Origin: Acidobacteriota bacterium | Lineage (GTDB): Bacteria; Acidobacteriota; Blastocatellia; Pyrinomonadales; Pyrinomonadaceae | DNA: 64,000 nt | Assembly (NCBI GenBank): GCA_016700075.1 | Contig: CP065000.1 | Coordinates: 1,240,001 to 1,304,000, forward strand | Reading direction: 5' to 3' | Shown: one piece after another, positions 33,033-42,500 of the stretch | How the letters are laid out: each line of letters starts with the position of its first letter | Numbering within the stretch: the stretch's first letter is position 1 | Program-made: the position numbers and the translations under genes | Notes under the pieces: model-generated | Databases searched by the model: none | The model's input: only the letters and a program-made list of their open reading frames with translations | What the model was told of the DNA's origin: nothing

Positions 33033-35381
33033 CTAATACATTGCTGTTAGTTCAACTCCGGTGTAGTAATGACGGATGATCTCGTCGTATTTCACGCCCA
33101 TTTTCGCCAGGCCGAATGCGCCGTATTGGCACATGCCGACGCCGTGGCCCCAGCCGCGGCCGGTGAAGGTGAAACTTGTCACGCGGTCGCCCGAATAGCG
33201 TTTGTTCATTACAAAAAGCTGTTCCGGCAGCCGCAGAGCGGAGCGTATCTTACCGCCTTTGAGCGTTTTAACGCCGTTCGAACCAATTATTTCAAGTTCG
33301 ACGGCACGCCGCGAATAACCGACCTGTTTGACGTTTAGGTCGTAAAGCGTCCCTATGCCGCGCACATATCGCGAAAGCCGCGACTGCACCTCGGCGGCCG
33401 AGCCCGAACGGGTCCAGTTGACCCACGGCGACATATTTTCCGCAGTGGTCGGCGTTTCGGTCGGCTGTATCTCCAGATATTTCACGGCGCCGAGAGCATC
33501 GAGTTGGTAACGTACGTTCTCGCCGCCGACAAGAGCCGCTTCGCGAACCGGATACATCGTTCCGCCGAAATCCCGGAACAGGAACACATCAGGACGCACA
33601 TTCAACTGGCGGTCTGTCCTGCCCATTCTAAAGACGAGCTTGCCGTCAACTGTCGGCCGAGCCACGCCCGAGAGCATTTCCGGCGTCCATTTGCGGCGGT
33701 CATAAATTTGGCCGATCAACCGTATCAACCTCGCTCGCGTGAATGGCCGTCCGGGCTGAAACGTCTGGTCGGCATTAATCGAAAAAAGCCCGTCGCGCAT
33801 CAGCATTGCGATCTCGGCACGCCGCTCACGCGGGATCTCCGATGCGTCGGCAAATCCCAGCAAATAGTTGATATCCGAATCCGTCAGCATCGTATCCGCG
33901 ACGCCCGGAGCGTACGCTAACGACGCTATGATTCGGGCCAGTTCCACCGGATTCGCGGATTGTCGCGTGACCTGCGGTGCCGGTTTGCCGAAGCGGATCG
34001 CAAGCTGGCCGAGCCAAAGGTTCAATTCCTGCTCACTCGGAATATCCGTGAACCAGTCGTCCGTCATCGGTTCATTGGGCAGATAAAATCCGTTCGCTGC
34101 GAGCAGTGACATCCGCCTTACAAGCTCTAAAGATGCATCGTCGCGGACACGAGGCTGCGGTCTGTTCGACCTGATAAGGAACGGCTCGAAATGACGGCGT
34201 CCTTCCAGCGAGCATTCCACACCTCGCAGATACGGCTCGGCCTTCTCAAAAACGTTCTCCGAATTTTCCGTTCGGCCGCCGCAAGTTGATGTGTAATAAG
34301 CGGTTATGGGCTTGCCGTTGTACATCGCGACGATCCCGCGGGTTTCGCGAACGGCTTGAGTACCCATGCGATTCTCGATCGAAACGCCTTTATAGACCTG
34401 TGACCAGACGGTGGGCACCATATCAAATCCTTGCCTGCCGTAGGTCCCAATGTTTGCGATGGCGTATGTCCTTGCCGCAACCGCCTGTGCCTTTTGAGCT
34501 TCGAGCTGCGGAAGGCCAAGCTCTGCCGGAACGACGCCGAGCAGGTATTCCTCGATCGGAACCTCGTTTACCACTGTTAAGGAGCCGCGTGCATTTACGA
34601 ATACTTCGATACGGCCACGATAAGCCTTGCCATTATAACGGACGGGATTTGCACGCTCATTCGCTGAACCAAATGCCACTGCACGCAGAGATGAATATTT
34701 GGCCATCTCGCTCGGGCCATTGACCACGACCTCGCGAAGACTAGGATCGATCGCTGCCGCGCCTGTTGCCGCCGCGGAACCCGTCGGGCGTATCAAACTG
34801 CGAACCTCGCCTTTGGCGCCTGAACGAACCTGCTGCGACAGATCGACCGCGTCTTCAGAGGGCCGCACACGACGCTCTCCGATAATTACGGCGTCGTCAA
34901 AGCCCTTTTCTTCGAGTTTTGCTTTCAGTTCTTCGGCCTCAATGTTTGATTCCTTGACCGAACCGACGACGACCTTCCATTGAGACGACGCGGCATCAAA
35001 GCTGACAACAGATGTTTCACCGGCCAACTGGCGAATGTCGCGAGAGAGAATGTTTGCATCTTCCTGGGTGGGAAGGTTTTGAAATTCCACGCGAAACACC
35101 TCGACCTCCGGCGGCCGGTATGAACGGGCAGAAACGGTTACACGATTCGCCGCGAGCATCCGGTCACTCTCTTCCGGCGAGTATGCGACCAGCGTTGTGT
35201 CGGTGGTCGTGATAGACGCCGTCGGAACATTAGTCGCGAGGCCGATCCGGATGAGCGGTTCGGACGTCAGCCGGCGAAATTCATAACCGCCCTGTCCCGA
35301 TACGCTGACGGCCGAGAGGGCAAGTGTTGCACCGCAGTACAATAGCGATATGATCAGGCTTATAGAGTTGCGTAAATTCAC
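33033..35381 (-). CDS. SpoIID/LytB-domain protein with N-terminal SPOR-like region
   Basis: 782 aa from GTG 35381, which overlaps the stop of the upstream M14 gene (GTGA). It carries a signal sequence (SLIISLLYCGATLALSAVSVSGQ), then a SPOR-like region (about 100-170; FRVEFQNLPTQEDANILSRDIRQLAG). The SpoIID/LytB domain follows (YRGRIEVFVNARGSLTVVNEVPIEEYLLGVVPAE, QAVAARTYAI, TSTCGGRTEN, and the terminal GRGWGHGVGMCQYGAFGLAKMG). A 200-residue insert in the SpoIID domain contains an SLH-like segment (FQPGRPFTRARLIRLIGQIYDR). SpoIID enzymes are lytic transglycosylases acting on denuded glycan strands in sporulation. Homologues are found in non-sporulating diderms, where a role in wall remodelling is likely. 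A longer start at 35423 would lie inside the upstream gene. Confidence 0.88.
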   Translation of the reverse strand: MNLRNSISLIISLLYCGATLALSAVSVSGQGGYEFRRLTSEPLIRIGLATNVPTASITTTDTTLVAYSPEESDRMLAANRVTVSARSYRPPEVEVFRVEFQNLPTQEDANILSRDIRQLAGETSVVSFDAASSQWKVVVGSVKESNIEAEELKAKLEEKGFDDAVIIGERRVRPSEDAVDLSQQVRSGAKGEVRSLIRPTGSAAATGAAAIDPSLREVVVNGPSEMAKYSSLRAVAFGSANERANPVRYNGKAYRGRIEVFVNARGSLTVVNEVPIEEYLLGVVPAELGLPQLEAQKAQAVAARTYAIANIGTYGRQGFDMVPTVWSQVYKGVSIENRMGTQAVRETRGIVAMYNGKPITAYYTSTCGGRTENSENVFEKAEPYLRGVECSLEGRRHFEPFLIRSNRPQPRVRDDASLELVRRMSLLAANGFYLPNEPMTDDWFTDIPSEQELNLWLGQLAIRFGKPAPQVTRQSANPVELARIIASLAYAPGVADTMLTDSDINYLLGFADASEIPRERRAEIAMLMRDGLFSINADQTFQPGRPFTRARLIRLIGQIYDRRKWTPEMLSGVARPTVDGKLVFRMGRTDRQLNVRPDVFLFRDFGGTMYPVREAALVGGENVRYQLDALGAVKYLEIQPTETPTTAENMSPWVNWTRSGSAAEVQSRLSRYVRGIGTLYDLNVKQVGYSRRAVELEIIGSNGVKTLKGGKIRSALRLPEQLFVMNKRYSGDRVTSFTFTGRGWGHGVGMCQYGAFGLAKMGVKYDEIIRHYYTGVELTAMY

Positions 35382-37753
35382 TTTAGTTCCAATGAGTTGA
35401 ATATTAGCGGGAACGTCGCCCAAGTCTGTGCGCGGTGCTGCGGACGGAAAGCGAACAGCACGATCTCGCCGCGGCCTGCTTTTGCGACAGCCATCGCGGT
35501 CTTGCCGTTTAACATACGCTCGCCCAGCATCCAGCCGGACATTAACGCGTTGCGCAGTGCATATTGAGCGACGATCGTTACCTTCTGCTCGTCCTCGACC
35601 TCAAACGCAGAGCTGTTAGTAAAATATGCTGCCGTCTCGTCGGGAACACCTCGTGACATAGGCAGTTCCTTGTCCACCTCGATCTTCAAGATCGAGCCCG
35701 GATTATAGAATTGCCGACGCTCGACACCTTCGAGGGCGTTTTTCATCGGCAGGCCAAAGCTCTTGATCACCAGCGAGCACGAACGGTCAAAACACACCAA
35801 GCGGCCGCCGTTCTCGACAAAGCGTTTGATGTTGGCAACGCCTTCGTCGCCGATGCCGCCGGCAAATTCGTCGGGGTATCTGTCGGCGCTCAGGCCGCGT
35901 AGTATGTTGTTCTCAGAATCAGACGGAAGCACAAGCACGTCCAGTTCGAGCTTGTTGCTGCGGACGTCCGCCGGCATTACCGACTTGAACGGTATCTGAA
36001 AAGTGTCAAACACAAAACGCGTCCAGCCTTCGTCCATTGACGAAGTGTATGGCTTGTATAGACCAATACGCGGCTTGGTCTTAAGCGGATTAGCGATCTT
36101 GGGAAACGGCCCCGATGCCGGCGGCAGATTTAGCACCGAACGTGCTCGATTGATATCGTTGACCGGTTTGATCGTGTTTTGAAACTTCTTCTGGTCTTGG
36201 ATATCCCAAATTTCCTGAGCGTCGATGCCCATTTGCATCCACAGCGTCCAGCCCGCAACGTCGTAAGGTGTGTCGGGTTCGCCGTTCGCTCCGACGCGTC
36301 GAGGATATGTTTGCGGTTCGAAAAGGCTGAGGATGTTATTTCGCTGCGGCTGATCCGTAAATATCAAAAAGCTGCCAAGCGGTATCTCATGAAACTCTTC
36401 CTCTTTGCTGTGCTTGACCCACAGTTCGTGCGTCATCTCGTGCACCTCGATGCCCTGCCACATCAGTATCTCAAGAAATCGCGCGACCGTGTGCGGTATC
36501 GGCTGGCCCGCGAGGACGACATATGCCGATGGGATATCATCGCGAGTCTGAATGTTTTCCTTACCTAAACTGTAGAAATTTCGAAGGTATCGCTCACGAT
36601 ACTTCGCGGCCTGGAGCAATATGGTCCGGCTGGAGATCATCTCGATCTCTGCAATGTCTTTCGGCCCCCATTTTCCGCCGGTCCAAGGCTCAGGGTGATT
36701 GATCGCAGGCTCCAGCGGCGAATTAAGTCCGCGTGCAGGCCTCGTTTGCCCAAGCGTCTCGCGGTTTATCGTGACCGGAGTCATCAGGTTCGCGCTGGCC
36801 GCTTCCGACAATATGCCGATCGAATTGTGATAGTAAGGTGCAGTTCGAAAGCCGCCGTGCCACCACATATCGAAAGTCGTATTCGTTGCGACGCCTTTGA
36901 TGCCCTTCGCCTGCAGATCGGCTGCCATTTTCAGGCCAACAAGGCCGACCTCGCGAACGATGGTCGGCGAAATTCGCGGATAGGCCGGATCGTGAAACGG
37001 CGGAATGACAAAACGTGGGCCGTTCTGACCCATCTGATGCACATCGAAAACTATCTGCGGAAACCATTGCTGCCAAAAGAGTTTGGTGATCGCACGCGTT
37101 TCGGCGAGGTTGAGCATGAACCAATCGCGGTTGTTGTCATGACCGGCGTAATGGTGATAAAGCTCCGGCGGTGCGGTGCCTTCGCTCTTTGTGCCGAGCG
37201 TCTTTCGGTACCAATCGGCGACCATGTCGATGCCGTCGGGATTGGATGAGGGTATGAGCAGCAGAACCGTGTTTGCCAAGATCTCTGCCGTTTCAGGGTC
37301 GTTCGCGGTCGCCAGCTCGTACGCGAGATTCATCGACATCTGCGAGGCAACGATCTCGTTCGAATGTATCGAGCACGATATCGCGACCACGGTCTTGCCT
37401 TCGCGGACGAGCCGCTGCATCTCTTCTTCGCCGGAAATTCGCCGTGGGTCGGCCAGCTTTGCATTGTTTTCGCGAACCCTTTCGATATTGCGAATATTGT
37501 CAGGCGACGAGATGAAGGCCGCGATCATGCGCTTGCCTAAGGTCGTATTGCCGAATTCCCGCACCTCCACGCGGTCGCTCGCACGGCCGAGTTTGTCGAA
37601 ATAATCTGTGATCTGCGTCCAGTCGGCGATGGTGCGTTCGTCGGTGGGCTGAAAGCCGAGAACGCTTTTCGGCGACGGCACCTGAGCGACAACCGCCGCA
37701 GAAAACAGTAGAATCAATGCGGCAATTCGAACTGGAAAAAGATGTCTGAGCAT
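35378..37753 (-). CDS. M14 family zinc carboxypeptidase, secreted
   Basis: 791 aa from ATG 37753, which gives a proper signal peptide (MLRHLFPVRIAALILLFSAAVVAQ). Upstream in-frame starts would lie in antisense of the acyltransferase gene. The zinc motif HxxE is at CSIHSNEIVAS (His130, Glu133). The SSNPDG segment and the third zinc ligand in IVFDVHQMGQNGPRF follow, with catalytic regions extending to about residue 400. The rest (about 400-791) is a long C-terminal part containing a ThuA/class I GATase-like fold region (LDVLVLPSDSENN, RFVENGGRLVCFDRSCSL). Predicted role: periplasmic or extracellular peptide degradation. The GTGA overlap couples it with the SpoIID-like gene. It is head-to-head with the acyltransferase gene. 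Confidence 0.9.
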   Translation of the reverse strand: MLRHLFPVRIAALILLFSAAVVAQVPSPKSVLGFQPTDERTIADWTQITDYFDKLGRASDRVEVREFGNTTLGKRMIAAFISSPDNIRNIERVRENNAKLADPRRISGEEEMQRLVREGKTVVAISCSIHSNEIVASQMSMNLAYELATANDPETAEILANTVLLLIPSSNPDGIDMVADWYRKTLGTKSEGTAPPELYHHYAGHDNNRDWFMLNLAETRAITKLFWQQWFPQIVFDVHQMGQNGPRFVIPPFHDPAYPRISPTIVREVGLVGLKMAADLQAKGIKGVATNTTFDMWWHGGFRTAPYYHNSIGILSEAASANLMTPVTINRETLGQTRPARGLNSPLEPAINHPEPWTGGKWGPKDIAEIEMISSRTILLQAAKYRERYLRNFYSLGKENIQTRDDIPSAYVVLAGQPIPHTVARFLEILMWQGIEVHEMTHELWVKHSKEEEFHEIPLGSFLIFTDQPQRNNILSLFEPQTYPRRVGANGEPDTPYDVAGWTLWMQMGIDAQEIWDIQDQKKFQNTIKPVNDINRARSVLNLPPASGPFPKIANPLKTKPRIGLYKPYTSSMDEGWTRFVFDTFQIPFKSVMPADVRSNKLELDVLVLPSDSENNILRGLSADRYPDEFAGGIGDEGVANIKRFVENGGRLVCFDRSCSLVIKSFGLPMKNALEGVERRQFYNPGSILKIEVDKELPMSRGVPDETAAYFTNSSAFEVEDEQKVTIVAQYALRNALMSGWMLGERMLNGKTAMAVAKAGRGEIVLFAFRPQHRAQTWATFPLIFNSLELK

Positions 37754-38545
37754 GTGCGGCACGATATGGCGTTGAGCCTGAGGGAGAACGAAAAGATTGC
37801 TTTTCCTGTCCCTGAGTCTAACAAATCGCGGCTTGCCGGGAAACTTCGCTATTGGTGGAGTTGGTTCGTAGCTTGCTTTTTGCTCCTCATCATCGGCCCG
37901 CCGGCACTTATAATTCTCGGCATCATCAACAAGAAGATGTGGCTGCATCCCATTGCAAAATGGGGTGCGGAAAAATGGCTGTGGGCGTGCGGCGCGACGA
38001 TCAAAGTAACGGGCCTTGAGAACCTGGAAGTAGGCCGCTCATACGTTTTTGCTGCAAATCACCGCTCTTATCTCGACACTGCGACGCTCTTTTTTTACAC
38101 AGGCAGAAAAATGGGCCTCGTCGCGAAAAAGGAACTGCTGAAAGCACCGATCCTCGGGCAAGGGATGCACTATGTAAAGATCTTCGCGATCGACCGCTCA
38201 AACCCCGAGCGGGCGATGCGTTCAATGGAAAAAGCACGCAGGGTGCTTGAGGAAGGATATTCCTTCGGCATTTTCGTCGAAGGAACGCGCGCGATGCCGG
38301 GCGAACTTCTGCCGTTCAAGAAAGGTGCTTTTCATCTTGCGTTTCAGACCGGAGCACCGATCGTACCTGTTGCGATCAAGAATACGGACGTGATGATGGG
38401 CAAACGTACAGGCGTAGCATACGCTGGCGAGATCGAGATGGTCATTTTGCCGCCCATCGACATAGAAGGAAAGACAGCGGAGAACGATCTGATGGACGTG
38501 CTTGTCCGCACACGAACGGCGATCGCTAACGAGTTATATTCCTGA
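37742..38545 (+). CDS. plsC: 1-acyl-sn-glycerol-3-phosphate acyltransferase
   Basis: A membrane enzyme of phospholipid synthesis that acylates lysophosphatidic acid. It has an N-terminal membrane helix (WWSWFVACFLLLIIGPPALIILG), block I NHRSYLD, block III EGTRAMPGELLPFKKGAFHLA and block IV PIVPVAIKN. ATG 37742 has a weak GGAAAAAG ribosome site but overlaps the divergent M14 start by 12 bases; ATG 37766 would avoid the overlap and lose only eight residues. No space for a promoter exists between the two divergent genes, so each must be transcribed from inside the other or from a different start. Confidence 0.92.
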   Translation: MSEHVRHDMALSLRENEKIAFPVPESNKSRLAGKLRYWWSWFVACFLLLIIGPPALIILGIINKKMWLHPIAKWGAEKWLWACGATIKVTGLENLEVGRSYVFAANHRSYLDTATLFFYTGRKMGLVAKKELLKAPILGQGMHYVKIFAIDRSNPERAMRSMEKARRVLEEGYSFGIFVEGTRAMPGELLPFKKGAFHLAFQTGAPIVPVAIKNTDVMMGKRTGVAYAGEIEMVILPPIDIEGKTAENDLMDVLVRTRTAIANELYS

Positions 38546-38547
38546 AT

Positions 38548-39363
38548 TCACGGCTTTCTCGGCGTCGGCGAAGGCTCCGGCGTCGCGGGCTCGTCGTCGT
38601 CGAGGATTCGCACGTCTGTCCTGCCGAGTTTATAGTCGGTGAACCGAACCCGCATTCTTATCTTGATCACCTGACCGCTGTCAAAAACAAGTTCGTCGTC
38701 AGATCGAGCATCGGTCGGGAACCAGTATTTTCCGTCGATCTGCTCGCGAGTGGTCTCGACTATCGGGAATTTGTTGGTTTTGGTTTCAGGGACCGCCTTA
38801 CCGCGGCTTTTTACGATCATCAGATCGTCCTTGTCCACCCAAATGCGGCCTGTGAATAGCCGCATTTTTGTCTTTTTCGGGTCGGGAATGGCCCTTGGCG
38901 TGACGTCAAATATGTACAGATCCAGCTCGTCTATGCGTTCGGTTCCGACGTACGCAACGCGATACTGATCCATAAAACGCGGTTCGAGGGCGAAAGGATT
39001 TACACCGCCGAGGTCTTCCAGGTCTTCGGGCGTGACGAATCCGGGCGGAGTTGTTGCGACGGGAGCATGGACCACACGTTCAAAACGCGTACCGTCCGAG
39101 CGAAAGGTCATGAAAGAATCACGGCGGAATGTGCCTGTGATCTGCCCGCCGAGCCCGATCGTCTGCACCGTAGCAAAGCGGTTGAAAACGTAGTACGACA
39201 GAGCATAGCGAAACTCGCTTTCGTGTTCCGTTACCTTTTTAATGATCCGCTCGGCGTCTGCCTGCGACATGCCGCCGCCCGCGATCACCGTCTGAGCCGC
39301 CGCAGGCATCGCAAAAAGCATCGCCGCCGTGGCTAAAACACTCGCTCCAATTACTCTTTTCAT
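38548..39363 (-). CDS. periplasmic LolA-like protein (outer-membrane lipoprotein-sorting fold)
   Basis: 271 aa from ATG 39363 with signal peptide MKRVIGASVLATAAMLFAMPAAAQ. The mature part has the beta-rich pattern of LolA/LolB-like sorting proteins (YSYYV-like ALSYYVFNRFATVQTI, RLFTGRIWVDKDDLMIVKSRG, FPIVETTREQIDGKYWFPT). The C-terminus is a Pro-rich tail (EPATPEPSPTPRKP). Proteins of this shape are frequent in Acidobacteriota with no known substrate. It is convergent with the acyltransferase gene (2 bases between stops) and divergent from the M36 peptidase gene. An upstream start at 39411 would place the signal peptide internally. Confidence 0.8.
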   Translation of the reverse strand: MKRVIGASVLATAAMLFAMPAAAQTVIAGGGMSQADAERIIKKVTEHESEFRYALSYYVFNRFATVQTIGLGGQITGTFRRDSFMTFRSDGTRFERVVHAPVATTPPGFVTPEDLEDLGGVNPFALEPRFMDQYRVAYVGTERIDELDLYIFDVTPRAIPDPKKTKMRLFTGRIWVDKDDLMIVKSRGKAVPETKTNKFPIVETTREQIDGKYWFPTDARSDDELVFDSGQVIKIRMRVRFTDYKLGRTDVRILDDDEPATPEPSPTPRKP

Positions 39364-39565
39364 ACGCCCTTTATTGTAAACCCTAAACTCCTCTTCAGAT
39401 GCCTGCTGCACCGCAAAAGTTGACCGGATAGCTTTCCAATCGAATACACCTCAAAAACTTCTGTATCTTTTTTCACATTTTTCTGACGGGTTTTGCCGCG
39501 GTTCTTTGCGTTAGTAGATAGAGGGGAAATTTTCGTCGAGAGTTGACCTGTCCGGAGGAAGAATC

Positions 39566-42500
39566 ATGAATATGAATACCACATCGTTGTTCCCACGTTT
39601 TCAATGGAGTTTGTTGGTGGTCGTAGTGATCTTGGTAATGATGGCCGTGATCAGCTTTGATCCGTTCGGCATCTTTCCCGGCGTTGCGAACGCGCAGGTC
39701 GGGGACAATAGCAGGAAAGGACTCCATCCCGTCACGGTGAGCGAAGACGAGGGCATCCCGAAGATGTGGGACATTCGCTCATCCAGTGAAGAGAGCGACG
39801 TCGATGCGCTAAGGCAATTTAGAGATAGAGCCGGCCTGAATGCGGCAAACGTGGCAGATATCCGAGAGGATTTCGTCCGCGGCGAAGAGAACTTCAAGCG
39901 GTCACACCCGACCGCAAAGGTCGAATACAATCTGGACATCAAGACTCCGGAAGTCATCACTCCAGACGCTTACGCCAAGCGAACCGAATGGCTGTCCGAG
40001 CCTTCGGGAGCAAAACGTGTCGATATACTCCGCAATTTTCTTAAGACCAACGATCTTCTTATCGGGCTGGACCAGCAGCAGATCGACAAACTGGACATAG
40101 CCGCAGATTATACAAACCCCGACGGCAATCTTTCATACGTTCATCTCGAACAAAAGATCAACGGAATTCCCGTATTCCGCAGCGAAGTAAAGGCGGGATT
40201 TACCAAGAGCGGAGAGATCATTCGGGTCATAAATAACCTCGCTCCGGGCGTCGATGAATCTCGAATATCGACCGAATTTGGTGATTCATTTGCCGCTGTT
40301 AGTACGGCGCTTGCCCACATCAGGTCGAAAGAAAAAGTTGAAGCTATTGACAGGAATCTTGCCGAATCAACCGAACTGATCGACGTTTACGGCACGGGCG
40401 ACTGGGCGACACGAGCCGAGAAAATATATTTTCCTACTGAACCCGGGATAGTGGTTCCGGCTTGGCGGGTACTCATCTGGCAACCGGTCAATGCATACTA
40501 CGTCATCGTGGATGCGGAGACGAATACCGTGCTTTGGCACAAGAATATCACCGACGATCAGACACAGTCTGCAACCTATCAGGTCTATCAAAACTCATTC
40601 GCATTTATGCCGATCCAAGATAGTCCGGCTCCGATGTCGCCGGGGCCGAACAGTCCGCTGCTCGGCACACAAGGGTCTATTGCAACACGCACAAACATTT
40701 CATTGGTCGGCAATAGCGGGTCATACTCGTTTAACAACAACGGGTGGATAACCGACAACGACAACGGCACTTCCGGTAATGCGGTTCGAGCGGGTATCGA
40801 CCGCGACGGAACTAACGGCATTGATGCGATCCAATCGGGCGACACAGCCTGTCCCGGTACGGGATGCCGCGTGTTTACATCCACGTGGAATCCGCCGCCG
40901 GGCAATCCCACGCCGGGGGATAATCCAATTACAACTCAGGCTCAACGGGGAGCGGTGATCCATATGTTTTATACAACGAATTGGGTTCACGACGAGTTTT
41001 ACAAGGTTGGATTCACAGAACCCGCCCGAAATTTTCAGCTAAACAATTTTGGCCGCGGCGGTTCGCAGAATGACCCTGTCCATGCAGAAGGCCAGGATTA
41101 TTCCGGTACGAATAACGCAAACTTTGCGACCGGTGCGGATGGTATTTTCGGGCGTATGCAGATGTATATCTTTACATACGCAAGTCCGAATCGAGACGGT
41201 ACAGCGGACACAGAGATAATCGTACATGAGATCGCTCACGGCCTATCGCATCGACTTCATGGTAACGCCAGCGGCCTAGGCAATCAGGGTGGAATGATGG
41301 GAGAGGGTTGGGGAGACTGGTATGCCCATACCCTTTTGGCCACGCCGTTTGACAGTCCAAACGGTGTATATGGAATGACTGCATACACGCAATTGAATAG
41401 AACGGCCGGATATACAGGCAACTATTACTATGGGCTCCGACGATTCCCAACTTCGGTGATCGCATCAAAGGGCGGGCCCAATAATCTCCCTCACAACCCG
41501 CTTACCTTTGGTCACATTAACTCGGACTGTGACGAAACTCTTGGAACGACAACGACGGCCGTTTCAAGTGCATTTCCGAGAAACCCTACGTCGGCAACGG
41601 CCGGGCTCTGCTCACAGGTCCACAATGCCGGCGAGATCTGGAAATCAGCGTTATGGGAGGTGCGGTCTCTTATGCTCGCTCGCTTAGGTTTCGAACCGGG
41701 CACGCAAAGGGTCCTTCAGGTCGTCACTGATGGAATGAAACTGTCGGCGATCAATCCGAATATGATACAGGGACGTGATGCGATCATCCTCGCGGCCTCA
41801 GCTTTGTCAGCGTCTCCGGAAAACGCTGCTGATGCCAAGGACGTTCGCGAAGGTTTTCGCCGCCGGGGCTTCGGCTACTCAGCCAGCGTTCAGTCGGAAA
41901 CGCGAGTGACGGAAGCGTTTGATACCGAGGAGGTCACCAGCGCAGGCATAATCAATGTAACCTCAGGCAACGGGATCATCGAACCGAATGAATGCAATAC
42001 AATTCGAATTCCGCTTGCAAATAATTCGAGCCAGGTGGTAACAAATGTCTCTGCAGTTCTTTCCACGACGACGCCCGGCGTAACGATAAATGACGCAACT
42101 TCCGCATATGCAAATCTGCCCGCAACGGGAGTATCGCGGCTTAACCTACAGCCTTTTCGGATATCGACAAGCAACTCGATCGCCTGCCTTTCGAAGATCA
42201 GATTGACGCTGACGGTCACCTATACCGGGATCAATGGGCCAAACTCTGTCTCGGCTTTCAATTTCACATTGGGTGTGGGAACTCAAGGCGATTCTTACAC
42301 AATTACGAGTTCGAATGAGAATGAGTCGATACCTAGCGGCGGCACCTATATTTCGGGAACACGAACTTATGGGGGCGCAGCCAACGTTCAATTGCCGGAA
42401 AATTGGTCGTCGACACTTTACGATCAGTTGGTTACTAACCCAAGGGCATCAACGCGGGGGGTGCTTATGATAAATGTCGGCTCAAGTCTTAACGCCCCGG

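Noticed and set aside
39418..39447. TTGACC with a 17-base spacer upstream of the M36 gene
   Set aside because: The matching -10 position reads AATACA, only 3 of 6, too weak to call.
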